A stretch of DNA of 64,000 nt from Flavobacterium frigidimaris (GTDB taxonomy: Bacteria > Bacteroidota > Bacteroidia > Flavobacteriales > Flavobacteriaceae): contig FQWG01000012.1 in the NCBI GenBank assembly GCA_900129595.1, positions 1-64,000 of the forward strand. The letters run 5' to 3'. Positions 36,433-45,719 of the stretch are shown here, in pieces (position 1 is the stretch's first letter; each line of letters opens with the position of its first letter). Made by a program: the position numbers and the translations under genes. The notes below the pieces were generated by a model. That model saw only the letters and a list, made by a program, of their open reading frames with translations, had not been told where the DNA came from and searched no databases.

Positions 36433-37095
36433 ATGAGCAGCATTCAAAATAGCATTGATGTTATTGCAAAACAAGGAATTCTTCCGTTGTATTTTAATAC
36501 TGATGAAACGATCAGTATTGAGGTGCTGAAAACACTTTACAAAGCTGGAATCAGAGCCGTAGAATATACCAACAGAGGTTCTGAAGCTTTATCTAACTTC
36601 AAAAAAATGGTGGCAGCGAGAAACGCGGAACTACCGGGTATGCTTTTAGGAATTGGAACAATCAAAAATCTAGAACAGGCTCAGGAATTTCATACCGCTC
36701 AAGCTGACTTTTTTATCAGTCCTGGTTTTGTGCCTGAAGTCGCCCATTTTCTAAAAAGCAAAGAAGTTCTGTACACGCCGGGCTGTATGACGCCAACAGA
36801 AATTATCGCAGCCGAAAATACAGGAATAGAACTTGTGAAGCTTTTTCCGGGAAATATTTTAGGTACGGAATTTTTGAGCAGCATAAAAGACATATTCCCT
36901 TCCCTGGTCTTCATGACAACGGGAGGTGTAGAAACTACTCACCAAAGCATAGAAAGCTGGCTTTCAGCCGGAGCTTCAGCAGTTGGACTGGGAAGCAAGC
37001 TGATCAGCAAAAAACGCATGGAAGAACAGGATTACGAAACAATCGAGAGTGAAACTAAAAAAATGCTCGAAATTATCGAGACGATAAGAAGGTAA
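36433..37095 (+). CDS. eda: 2-dehydro-3-deoxyphosphogluconate aldolase (KDPG/KHG aldolase)
   Basis: Class I aldolase of 220 aa that splits KDPG into pyruvate and glyceraldehyde-3-phosphate, the last step of the Entner-Doudoroff-type route for hexuronates. The Schiff-base Lys136 lies in GIELVKLFPGN, Glu44 in GIRAVEYTNRG, and the glycine-rich phosphate loop in TTGGVETTHQSIESWLSAGASAVGLGS. Length is standard. It lies in one operon with the genes on both sides. Confidence 0.95.
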   Translation: MSSIQNSIDVIAKQGILPLYFNTDETISIEVLKTLYKAGIRAVEYTNRGSEALSNFKKMVAARNAELPGMLLGIGTIKNLEQAQEFHTAQADFFISPGFVPEVAHFLKSKEVLYTPGCMTPTEIIAAENTGIELVKLFPGNILGTEFLSSIKDIFPSLVFMTTGGVETTHQSIESWLSAGASAVGLGSKLISKKRMEEQDYETIESETKKMLEIIETIRR

Positions 37096-37201
37096 TTAAC
37101 TCCTGGCTAAAATTTATATTCACCACAATCATGAACCTCTTTTTAAAATTTAAAAACGTTCTCTATGTGCCGAAAAAATTATAATAATCATAAAATACAA
37201 T

Positions 37202-38014
37202 ATGGATTCAATATTTAATCTAAAAGGAAAAATTGCGCTTATTACTGGCGGTGCAGGTGTATTAGGAAGCAATTTTGCAAGCGTTTTGGCACAACAGGGC
37301 GTTATTACAGGAATCGTTTCTCAATCGATTGAAAAAGCCAATAAAACAGTAGAAGCAATAGAGAAAAATGGAGGAAAAGCTTTTGCGGTTCAGGCAAATG
37401 TCCTTAACAAAGAAGAACTGGAAAAAGCCAGGGATTTTATCGCAGAAAAATACGGCCGTCTGGATATTTTAATCAATGCTGCCGGAGGAAATATGCCCGG
37501 AGCAACAATCCAGCCGGATCAGGCGATTTATGACATGAAAACGGATGATTTGCAAAAAGTTGTCGATTTGAATATCATCGGAACCATGTTGCCGTCTCAA
37601 GTATTCTCAGAACTTTTTGCCAAACAAAAATCAGGAAACATCATCAATATTTCATCGGCATCAGCACAAAGACCTCTAACCAGAGTTGTGGGATATTCCG
37701 CTTCAAAAGCGGCAATTGATAATTTTACACAGTGGATGGCGGTTGAACTGGCTTCTAAATACGGCGAAGGAATTCGTGTTAATGCTATTTCGCCGGGATT
37801 TTTTATCGGAGAACAAAACCGTGCGCTATTGCTGACTCCGGAAGGAAAACTAACACCAAGAGGCGAAAAAATTATCGAACATACGCCAATGGGAAGATTT
37901 GGAACTCCTGAAGATATCGATGGAGCGCTTTTATTCTTATGCAGTGACATGTCTAAATTTGTAACGGGAACGATCTTAAAAGTCGACGGTGGATTTGCCG
38001 CTACAAGTATTTAA
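37202..38014 (+). CDS. SDR-family oxidoreductase, probable D-mannonate (fructuronate) dehydrogenase
   Basis: Short-chain dehydrogenase of 270 aa. The NAD(P) motif is TGGAGVLGSNFA (about residues 15-26), and NAAGG follows at 92. Catalytic Ser152, Tyr165 and Lys169 (YSASK) are present. The C-terminal DGGFAATSI ending is usual. Position between eda and uxuA suggests it interconverts fructuronate and mannonate, as the SDR-type UxuB substitute does in several bacteria. A gluconate-type substrate is the main alternative. Confidence 0.88.
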   Translation: MDSIFNLKGKIALITGGAGVLGSNFASVLAQQGVITGIVSQSIEKANKTVEAIEKNGGKAFAVQANVLNKEELEKARDFIAEKYGRLDILINAAGGNMPGATIQPDQAIYDMKTDDLQKVVDLNIIGTMLPSQVFSELFAKQKSGNIINISSASAQRPLTRVVGYSASKAAIDNFTQWMAVELASKYGEGIRVNAISPGFFIGEQNRALLLTPEGKLTPRGEKIIEHTPMGRFGTPEDIDGALLFLCSDMSKFVTGTILKVDGGFAATSI

Positions 38015-38041
38015 AATAATCATCAACAAAATAAATCAAAA

Positions 38042-39226
38042 ATGGAACAAACGTTAAGATGGTTCGGACCAAACGATCCAGTTTCTTTACAAGATATAAA
38101 ACAAACCGGCGCAACCGGAATTGTAACCGCATTACACCATATTCCAAACGGTCAGGTTTGGGATATCGAAGAAATTATCAAACGAAAAGTTGAAATTGAG
38201 CACGAAAATGGCGATCCTAAAAAAGGTGCGTCAGGTTTGACATGGTCAGTTGTAGAAAGCATTCCGGTACATGAAGACATCAAGAAACAAACCGGAAATT
38301 ACCTGCAATACATTGAAAATTATAAAGAAAGCATTCGAAATCTGGCTTTATGCGGGATAAAATGCATTTGCTACAATTTTATGCCGGTTTTAGACTGGTC
38401 CAGAACCGATTTAGCGTATGAAACAGCAGACGGATCTAAGGCATTGCGTTTTGATATTAATGCTTTTGCAGCTTTTGAACTGTTTATTCTAAAAAGACCC
38501 GGAGCAGAAAATGAATATTCACAGGAACAGATTCAAAAAGCGACAAAATACTTTGAAGCTATGACTGATGCTGACAAAGTAAAACTACAGCAAAACATTC
38601 TGGCGGGACTTCCAGGTGCTGAAGAGGCTTATTCTGTAGAAGATTTTCTGATTACTTTAAGCGGTTACAATCATATCGACAGAAAAGCGCTGAAAGAAAA
38701 CTTATTCTTCTTTCTAAAAGAAATTATTCCGGTTGCCGAGAGCAAAGGAGTTTTGATGGCGATTCATCCTGACGATCCTCCCTACCCGATCTTAGGTTTG
38801 CCAAGGGTTGTGAGTACCGAAGAAGATTTAATAGAATTGATGGCTGCAGCCGAATCAAAATCGAACGGGTTCACCATGTGTACAGGTTCATACGGCGTAA
38901 GAGCTGATAATGATTTACCGGGAATCGTACGACGTCACGGTGATAAAATGAATTTTATTCACTTAAGAAGTACAGAAAGAGATGCTGAAGGAAGCTTTTA
39001 CGAAGCCAATCATCTTGAAGGAGATGTTGATATGTACGAAGTGGTAAAAGCAATTGTTGAAGTCGAAAAAAGAAATAATAGCCAATTGCCAATGCGCCCT
39101 GATCACGGTCACCAAATGCTGGACGATTTGAATAAAAAAACCAATCCGGGATATTCAGCTATTGGCCGTTTGAGAGGTCTGGCCGAATTAAGAGGGCTTG
39201 AAATGGGAATAAAAAAGTCGCTTTAA
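38042..39226 (+). CDS. uxuA: Mannonate dehydratase
   Basis: Converts D-mannonate to 2-keto-3-deoxygluconate (KDG) in glucuronate breakdown; 394 aa, the usual length. Family marks: MEQTLRWFGPNDPVSLQDIKQTGATGIVTALHHIPNGQVW, CYNFMPVLDWSRTDL, MAIHPDDPPYPILGLPRVVS, and the C-terminal RPDHGHQMLDD with metal-binding His/Asp. It closes the uxu operon. KDG kinase and uronate isomerase, needed for a full route, are not in the window. Confidence 0.97.
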   Translation: MEQTLRWFGPNDPVSLQDIKQTGATGIVTALHHIPNGQVWDIEEIIKRKVEIEHENGDPKKGASGLTWSVVESIPVHEDIKKQTGNYLQYIENYKESIRNLALCGIKCICYNFMPVLDWSRTDLAYETADGSKALRFDINAFAAFELFILKRPGAENEYSQEQIQKATKYFEAMTDADKVKLQQNILAGLPGAEEAYSVEDFLITLSGYNHIDRKALKENLFFFLKEIIPVAESKGVLMAIHPDDPPYPILGLPRVVSTEEDLIELMAAAESKSNGFTMCTGSYGVRADNDLPGIVRRHGDKMNFIHLRSTERDAEGSFYEANHLEGDVDMYEVVKAIVEVEKRNNSQLPMRPDHGHQMLDDLNKKTNPGYSAIGRLRGLAELRGLEMGIKKSL

Positions 39227-39249
39227 AAGTTACCGTAAAGCTGCTTTTC

Positions 39250-39428
39250 TTGCCACGAAGGCACTAAGACGCGAAGTTTTCATTTCAAGTCACCTTTATA
39301 AAAGGATTTAAGCGGATTTACGCAGAGATTATTTACAGATTTTTATTAATTAAATCTGCGCGATTTCCCTAAATCTTTTAAAATCTGCGTGAAACAAAAA
39401 AATGGCCTCTTTTGCGCCTTCGTGGCAA
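39250..39428. repeat. Nested inverted repeat after uxuA
   Basis: Outer 13-bp arms TTGCCACGAAGGC (39250-39262) and complement (39416-39428) are perfect. Inside, an imperfect pair runs from about 39299 to 39376, and AAATCTGCGTGAAAC (39381-39395) also occurs at 50304-50316 and 54288-54302. Confidence 0.75.
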
Positions 39429-39456
39429 ACTACTAACTAACCAAAAAACCACAACC

Positions 39457-41097
39457 ATGAACCGCCAAACCATTCTCATTTGTTGCAGCCTTTTTGTAAA
39501 TAGCATTGCATTTAGTCAGCAAACGCCAAAAATACTCACAGATTCAAAAGCGAACTATTTACCGGATTTTAGTTATGCCGGTTATCATTTTGGCGAAAAA
39601 AACCTTCCTGAAGTGCAGGGAAAAATAATTAACGCAACAGATTATGGCGTAAAGGCAAATGATGGTTTAGATGATTCGAAAGCGTTATTGAAAGCCGTAA
39701 AAGCTGCGAATGCTATTGACGGAAATGTAATTCTGCAATTACCTGCAGGACGTATTATTCTGAGTGATTTTTTATATATCGAAAGTAGCAATTTTGTACT
39801 TCGTGGCGCAGGATCGGGAGAAACGGGAACAGAAATCTATTGTCCAAGACCGATGATGTATTTTAAAGATCCTGAATCTTTAGCCGAATTAAGAGAATAT
39901 TTGACCACGTTTGATAAAAGACAACGCGAACCGGAAAACAATGTCGATTTACCCTTCTCACAATATGCCTGGTCTGGTGGAATCATCTGGACACAAATTC
40001 CCGGCGAACGTGTAAAATCATATCTTGATAAGTATGAACCTACTCCAAATCCGTTGGCAAAAGTGAGTTCCGGAAATATGGGCGAACATATCCTCAATGT
40101 TTCCGAGGTAAAAGGATTAAAAGTGGGCAATATTGTTGAGCTGCAATTGTTTAATAAAGACGGTGAAAATGGCGAAATTATTAAAGACTTGTATAAAGGT
40201 GCCCATGTAAAACCAGGGTCTCATCACTGGAAATTCCCAAAACTGCCCATTGTCAGGCAACAAGTTGAAATTACGAAAATTTCAAACTCAAAAATAACAA
40301 TCAAAACACCATTGACTATTTCGATAAAACCATCTTATCAGGCACAACTGGTTGAGTGGAAACACTTAGATGAAGTGGGAATCGAACACCTTCGTTTTAC
40401 TTTTCCTGATATTCCCAGAGTGGCACATCATGTAGAACCCGGAAATAACGCAATATTTCTAACACGTGTTTTTAATAGTTGGGTAAAAGATGTTACCATT
40501 ACAAATGCTGACAGCGGAATTTTAGGCGAAGAAATCTCTAACGTTACCATTCAGGATATTGTTACAGATGGCCCTCACATGTCGCACTATACCGTGACTT
40601 TGGGCGGCGTTCACAATGTGTTGGTGAAGAATCTGAAAATTTACAACAAAGCCGTTCACCCTTTAAGTTTCAATACTTTTGCAACAAAAAATGTGTATCA
40701 GGACTGTGAGATCTTTGCCGATGCATTATTAGACCAGCATTCCGGAGCGAATCATCAAAACTTGTTCGATCATATTACCGTACATATAACGCCGGATAAA
40801 AACAATAGTTATTACTTGTTTGGCGGTGGCGGTGCTGAGTATTGGAAGCCTTCTCACGGGCCATTCAGTACATTCTGGAATCTGAATGTTCAGGTCGATA
40901 ATGCAGCCGAGATCACCAAACCTGTCTTGCTTTACGGCATGAAAGACGGACCTTTTGCAAGAATTATCGGGGTGAATGGCAATGCCAAATTTGAAGTAAA
41001 ATACGAACCTGACCCTTATATTGAATTCCTGAATACACCGATGGATAAAGTTCCTTCTCTTTATGAATATCAATTAAAAAGACGCTTGAAGAAATAA
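39457..41097 (+). CDS. Exported beta-helix protein (pectate-lyase-like fold)
   Basis: A 546-aa protein taking the ATG at 39457; the signal peptide ends near FSQQ (residue 20). A start further upstream would sit inside the repeat. The DYGVKANDGLDDSKALLKAVKAANAIDGNVILQLPAG part (about 60-100) is the Pectate_lyase_3 pattern, followed by right-handed beta-helix rungs (GVHNVLVKNLKIYNKAV, FATKNVYQDCEIFADALL). It is next to uronate genes and the glycan regulator, so it is probably a lyase or hydrolase for an acidic glycan. Exact family not assigned. Confidence 0.8.
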   Translation: MNRQTILICCSLFVNSIAFSQQTPKILTDSKANYLPDFSYAGYHFGEKNLPEVQGKIINATDYGVKANDGLDDSKALLKAVKAANAIDGNVILQLPAGRIILSDFLYIESSNFVLRGAGSGETGTEIYCPRPMMYFKDPESLAELREYLTTFDKRQREPENNVDLPFSQYAWSGGIIWTQIPGERVKSYLDKYEPTPNPLAKVSSGNMGEHILNVSEVKGLKVGNIVELQLFNKDGENGEIIKDLYKGAHVKPGSHHWKFPKLPIVRQQVEITKISNSKITIKTPLTISIKPSYQAQLVEWKHLDEVGIEHLRFTFPDIPRVAHHVEPGNNAIFLTRVFNSWVKDVTITNADSGILGEEISNVTIQDIVTDGPHMSHYTVTLGGVHNVLVKNLKIYNKAVHPLSFNTFATKNVYQDCEIFADALLDQHSGANHQNLFDHITVHITPDKNNSYYLFGGGGAEYWKPSHGPFSTFWNLNVQVDNAAEITKPVLLYGMKDGPFARIIGVNGNAKFEVKYEPDPYIEFLNTPMDKVPSLYEYQLKRRLKK

Positions 41098-41106
41098 TAT
41101 TTAAAT

Positions 41107-41245
41107 ACATAGAAACATAGCTTTTGGAACGTAAAAAAAGGCGTTTCACTCTACATTAAAAAACATAGTACTTAAGGTTTAGCTATGTGTAAAAACTAGC
41201 TTTTTGAATTACCTTATTTGACAAAGAAAATCTATGTTTCTATGT
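41107..41245. repeat. Inverted repeat, CATAGAAAC family (copy 2)
   Basis: Perfect 14-bp arms ACATAGAAACATAG (41107-41120) and complement (41232-41245). An inner AACATAG (41162-41168) pairs with CTATGTGT near 41183. Resembles the copies at 16035 and 50321. Confidence 0.85.
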
Positions 41246-41307
41246 GTTAAAAAAAATGCACCCCAGATAGCCATCGGTATAAAGATTAATCCCTGGTATA
41301 AAAAATA

Positions 41308-41366
41308 GCCACGAATTCACGAATGATTGTGCTCAATATATTAGAAAAAATTCGTGAATTCGTGGC
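41308..41366. repeat. Perfect 17-bp inverted repeat upstream of the HTCS gene
   Basis: Arms 41308-41324 and 41350-41366 (GCCACGAATTCACGAAT and complement) are perfect around 25 bases. It ends 49 bp before the regulator ATG. The GCCACGAA word is shared with the repeat at 39250-39428. Confidence 0.9.
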
Positions 41367-41414
41367 AAAAATAAACTTTATCACTTTGTTCCTTTGAACC
41401 TAAAAAAAAATGCT

Positions 41415-44400
41415 ATGAAATACAAAATAGCCTTTCTTCTAACTGTACTTATTTTCGGGAATGTATTTTCCCAGAATAAATACCGCCTTAAAAATATCTC
41501 GACTACTGACGGACTTTCGCAGAGTTCTGTCATCGCTATTCATCAGGATAAGTTCGGGCAAATGTGGTTTGGGACACGAGACGGACTAAATAAATATGAT
41601 GGAAGCAAATTCACCATTTTCAGAAATGATGTGACCAATAAACATTCGATCAGCAACAATGATATTTTATCTATCGAAGAAGATAATACAGGTAAAATCT
41701 GGGTAGGCACCTACAATGGACTCAATTGTTATGATCCTCTCAGCAATACTTTTACACGATATTTGCACACCAAAAACAATCACACGATAAGTAGCAATGC
41801 CATTTGGTCGATCAAAGAAATTGGCGACGAAATGTGGTTTGGAACTTCAAAAGGATTAACTGTTTATAATAAAAAATCAAAACTATTTTCGTCTGTTTTT
41901 CATTCTGACACAGACCATACAACGGTACCAAGCAACAATATTATTACGATCCTAAAAACTAAAAAAGGCGAAATATGGATTGGCACAACCAAAGGTTTAT
42001 GTAAACTTACAGATCGGAAAAACGGAAAACTTTTGTTTAAAAATTATCCTTTAAATACTATTGATCTTCTGAATGTTCAGGCGATTACTGAAGATGCTTC
42101 AGGTAATTTATGGGTTGGAACAAAAAATAAAGGACTTTTAAAATTTGATAAGACCTCAAATTGTTTTGTTTCTTTTTTATCCGATGATAAATACCGTGAA
42201 ATCAATACGGATATTCGCTCTTTGGCTATTGATAGTCAAGGTTCTTTATGGATTGGCGCCTACGACGGAATCTATATTTTGGGAAAAGACAAAAGCATTC
42301 AGAAAATAAACAATAGTAACAACAGCAACGGAATTGACAAAGTAAAGTCGGTTTTTATGGATCGAAAAGGCTCTGTCTGGATTGGTTGTTATTACAAAGG
42401 CGTTAATATCTGGGATATTTCCAATGTGAATTTCTCCAACTACAATCAGAATTCAAAAAAGATTCCGATGAGTTTTGATGTTGTGAGTTCGATTATTGCT
42501 GACAAAAACCACAATATCTATTTTGGGACTGAAGGCGGCGGCATTACCATTTACAATAAGAATACCCAAGCGACGAGTTACATCAACAGTAAGAGCGGTC
42601 AAACCGTTAAAAATGATATAAAATCGATGTGTCTTTCGGGCGATATTTTATGGATCGGGACATTCTTAAAAGGATTATCGGCTTATAATACCATTACAAA
42701 AAGAATCGAAGACAATAGAATTGCTCCGGATTTAAATGCTTTACTAAAAGAATCCGGCGTGTATGCTATCAAAGCCGAAGGAAATGATATCATCTGGATT
42801 GGCACTTTTGGCAAAGGTTTGATTCGGTACAACACCCTTTCTAAAACCTTTGAAACGATTCAAAACGATAATACAAAAGCCAATTATCTCACCAATACAA
42901 TTGTCCGTACTCTTTTAGTGGATCAAAAAAAAGGAATTTGGGTGGGGACACAAAATGGACTGAATTACATTGCGCTCCATAATTTTGATCCTCATAAATA
43001 CGCGATCCAACATTACTTTTTTGATTCGGCCTCTTTAACCGGAGATGATATTCTGACATTGTTTCAGGACAGTCAAAAGAAAGTCTGGGTAGGAACAAAA
43101 GCGAAAGGCCTGCATTATTTTGATGGAAAAAAATTCAATAAAATCAATCTAAAGGTAGGAAACACAATCATTACTTCGATACATTCTATACTTGAAGATG
43201 ACGATAAAAACCTATGGATCAGTACCAATCAGGGCATTATAAAATACAGTACCACACTAAAAACCGTTGTGATATACGATCAAAAAGATGGTTTGGCGAG
43301 CAATGAATTTAATGATAATGCCGCTTTGAAACTTGATTCGAATCAATTTTATTTCGGAAGTCCATCGGGAGCCACTTATTTTGATGCTAAAAAGATCTCT
43401 TTAAATAAATATGCCCCGCAAGTATTAATTACCAACCTTAAAATTAAAAATCAAACCATAAATCCCAATGATTCCATTGGCATTTTAGAAAAAAGCATCG
43501 GTTATACCAAAACAATTACACTGGATTATGATAAGGCAAATTTCTCGATCGATTTTGCAATTCCAAATTATATTCGGTCTAAAAACAATCAATACAGCTA
43601 CCGTTTGGTTGGCTTAGAAAATAACTGGACCACCACTAAAAGCACCGAAGCCATTTTTGCCATTCAGAATCCCGGAACCTATACTTTTGAAGTTCGCGGT
43701 GCCAATAATGACGGGGTTTGGAATAAAGTTCCAACAACGCTCACTGTAATCGTAAAACCGGCTCCTTGGCGCAGTATCTGGGCATTTTTATTGTACGGAA
43801 TCGTAATTGGTCTTGGATTATACGGTTTAATCTGGATCATGAAATCGAAAGCCAAGCTCAAACAAAAACTCGAATTAGAATATCTGGAAACCAAGCGAAT
43901 TGAAGAAAATAATATTGCCAAACTGGATTTCTTTACTAATATCTCACATGAATTCAGAACGCCGTTAACCCTGATATTAGGTCCTTTGCAGCAAATTCTC
44001 GCCAAATATAACGGAACCAATGAAATGTATAAAAAACTATTGGTGATCGAAGGAAGTGCCAACCATCTTTTGAGCCTGATCAACCGTTTAATGGATTTCA
44101 GAAAACTCGAAAATCATCAGGTTACCCTTGAATCGGCAGAGGGAAACATTGTAAAATTTACCAAAGAAATCTTTCTGTCTTTTATAGAATATGCCAAAGA
44201 CGGCGGTTATACGTATACTTTCGAATCTTCTGAAGAAGAAATTCCGGTGTATTTTGATCGCTATAAATTAGAGCGTGTTTTCTATAATTTGATTTCAAAT
44301 GCTTTTAGATACACTCCAAAAGGCGGAAATATTCATCTTAAAATATCCCATGACAGTGAGAATCTTTTTATAGCAATAGAAGATTCAGGAGTGGGAATTG

Positions 44401-45506
44401 CACCGGAACATATTGATAAAATTTTCGATTTGTTTTTTGAAGTTCCGATGCACAACAACGTGCAGAAAAACTACAACAAAGGAACCGGAATCGGACTTTC
44501 GATTGTGAAAAACATCGTTAAACTCCACAAAGGAGATATTAAAGTCACAAATAAAGAAACTCAGGGTGTGGTTTTTAAAGTCACACTTCCCTTAGGCAGG
44601 GCGCATCTTTTAGACTCTGAAATTATTACTGATTTTAAAATTAGTGATGATATCGATCAATACACCGCGCAATTACAGACAGCTGAAATAGCAGAACCGG
44701 AAGATATTGATGATTTTGTAGTCAACGATGAAAAGCAAACCATCCTGATCGTTGAAGATCATAAAGTGCTGCGCTCGTTCATGAAAAAGTTACTCAAAGA
44801 AGATTACAATATTATTGAAGCTGAAAACGGAAAAGTAGCTTTTGAAAAAGCATTGCAGCATTTGCCCAATCTAATTATCAGCGATGTTATAATGCCGGAA
44901 ATGGTAGGAACAGAACTTTGTTCTAAAATCAAGGAGAATCTAAAAACAAGTCATATTCCGGTTATTCTCTTAACATCGAGAACATCGCTGGTCTATAAAT
45001 TTGAAGGTTTAGAAAGTGGTGCCGATGATTATATCAGTAAACCTTTCAATTTAACCGAATTTAAACTTCGCGTAAAAAACCTGCTGAATTCAACGGAACG
45101 TCTGAAAAACAAATTCTCCAGTGAGGATAACTTTATTCCCTCAGAAATAACAGTTTCGTCCTTAGATGAAGAATTATTGAAAAAAGCGTTTAAGATTGTT
45201 GAAGAAAATATTTCGAACGAGCAATTCGATATTCCGCTTTTCTGTACAGAATTGGGCGTTAGTCGTACCATGTTATTTCTAAAAATAAAAGCCTGGACCA
45301 ATTACACACCAAACGAGTTCATTCATGAAATAAGATTAAAACGTGCGGCTCAATTATTAGAGCAAAATAAATTAAACGTTTCCGAAATTAGTTATAAAGT
45401 AGGTTTCAATAATCCGAAATACTTCAGCAAATGCTTCCAAAAAAAGTACGGCGAAACGCCAACACAATTTGCGGATAAGTTTTTCAAATCTTCTGCCGTA
45501 ATTTAG
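41415..45506 (+). CDS. Hybrid two-component system regulator (HTCS)
   Basis: One-protein sensor and regulator of 1363 aa, ATG at 41415. A signal sequence (to about residue 20) is followed by Reg_prop two-bladed beta-propellers (repeats of GxxWxGTxxGLxxY, to about 690), a Y_Y_Y domain, and one span (about 789-810). In the cytoplasm are HisKA (ISHEFRTPL, His near 846), ATPase (NLISNAFRYTPKGG, about 957), receiver (IISDVIMPEM, about 1155) and an AraC helix-turn-helix (about 1252-1355, GFNNPKYFSKCFQKKYGETP). It senses a glycan fragment and switches on the SusCD operon beside it. Confidence 0.97.
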   Translation: MKYKIAFLLTVLIFGNVFSQNKYRLKNISTTDGLSQSSVIAIHQDKFGQMWFGTRDGLNKYDGSKFTIFRNDVTNKHSISNNDILSIEEDNTGKIWVGTYNGLNCYDPLSNTFTRYLHTKNNHTISSNAIWSIKEIGDEMWFGTSKGLTVYNKKSKLFSSVFHSDTDHTTVPSNNIITILKTKKGEIWIGTTKGLCKLTDRKNGKLLFKNYPLNTIDLLNVQAITEDASGNLWVGTKNKGLLKFDKTSNCFVSFLSDDKYREINTDIRSLAIDSQGSLWIGAYDGIYILGKDKSIQKINNSNNSNGIDKVKSVFMDRKGSVWIGCYYKGVNIWDISNVNFSNYNQNSKKIPMSFDVVSSIIADKNHNIYFGTEGGGITIYNKNTQATSYINSKSGQTVKNDIKSMCLSGDILWIGTFLKGLSAYNTITKRIEDNRIAPDLNALLKESGVYAIKAEGNDIIWIGTFGKGLIRYNTLSKTFETIQNDNTKANYLTNTIVRTLLVDQKKGIWVGTQNGLNYIALHNFDPHKYAIQHYFFDSASLTGDDILTLFQDSQKKVWVGTKAKGLHYFDGKKFNKINLKVGNTIITSIHSILEDDDKNLWISTNQGIIKYSTTLKTVVIYDQKDGLASNEFNDNAALKLDSNQFYFGSPSGATYFDAKKISLNKYAPQVLITNLKIKNQTINPNDSIGILEKSIGYTKTITLDYDKANFSIDFAIPNYIRSKNNQYSYRLVGLENNWTTTKSTEAIFAIQNPGTYTFEVRGANNDGVWNKVPTTLTVIVKPAPWRSIWAFLLYGIVIGLGLYGLIWIMKSKAKLKQKLELEYLETKRIEENNIAKLDFFTNISHEFRTPLTLILGPLQQILAKYNGTNEMYKKLLVIEGSANHLLSLINRLMDFRKLENHQVTLESAEGNIVKFTKEIFLSFIEYAKDGGYTYTFESSEEEIPVYFDRYKLERVFYNLISNAFRYTPKGGNIHLKISHDSENLFIAIEDSGVGIAPEHIDKIFDLFFEVPMHNNVQKNYNKGTGIGLSIVKNIVKLHKGDIKVTNKETQGVVFKVTLPLGRAHLLDSEIITDFKISDDIDQYTAQLQTAEIAEPEDIDDFVVNDEKQTILIVEDHKVLRSFMKKLLKEDYNIIEAENGKVAFEKALQHLPNLIISDVIMPEMVGTELCSKIKENLKTSHIPVILLTSRTSLVYKFEGLESGADDYISKPFNLTEFKLRVKNLLNSTERLKNKFSSEDNFIPSEITVSSLDEELLKKAFKIVEENISNEQFDIPLFCTELGVSRTMLFLKIKAWTNYTPNEFIHEIRLKRAAQLLEQNKLNVSEISYKVGFNNPKYFSKCFQKKYGETPTQFADKFFKSSAVI

Positions 45507-45530
45507 TAAATTCGTTATTTTAAAGGGTTT

Positions 45531-45566
45531 AAAAAAGGGTATCTGTATTTTTAGATACCCTTTTTT
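45531..45566 (+). terminator. Terminator of the HTCS gene
   Basis: AAAAAAGGGTATCT (45531-45544) pairs with its complement 45553-45566, ending in six T. It separates the regulator from the susC promoter. Confidence 0.9.
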
Positions 45567-45591
45567 GTATTTCTATATCGTTTGCGACTCT

Positions 45592-45599
45592 TACATTTG
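45592..45599 (+). promoter_or_regulatory. Candidate -7 box of the uronate SusCD operon
   Basis: TACATTTG matches TAnnTTTG exactly; the nearest TTTG (45564-45567) is 24 bp away, slightly far for a -33 box, which is common for promoters needing an activator. Start would be near 45605. Confidence 0.55.
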
Positions 45600-45604
45600 C
45601 CCTT

Positions 45605-45697
45605 ATGAAGATCAAAAAAACAAAATTCCTTTTACTGCAAATTCTATTTGTGATCATCATAATCGGAATGAGCTTATTGATTTTCTATTTTATCTAA
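45605..45697 (+). CDS. Possible 30-residue membrane peptide
   Basis: An ATG-to-TAA frame of 30 codons just before susC, encoding a basic start (MKIKKTKF) and one hydrophobic span (LLLQILFVIIIIGMSLLIFYF). Its ATG falls at the expected transcription start, so any product would come from a nearly leaderless mRNA. The composition is convincing for a small membrane protein, but there is no second line of proof. Confidence 0.4.
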   Translation: MKIKKTKFLLLQILFVIIIIGMSLLIFYFI

Positions 45698-45719
45698 CAT
45701 TAACCTAAAACCAAAATGA

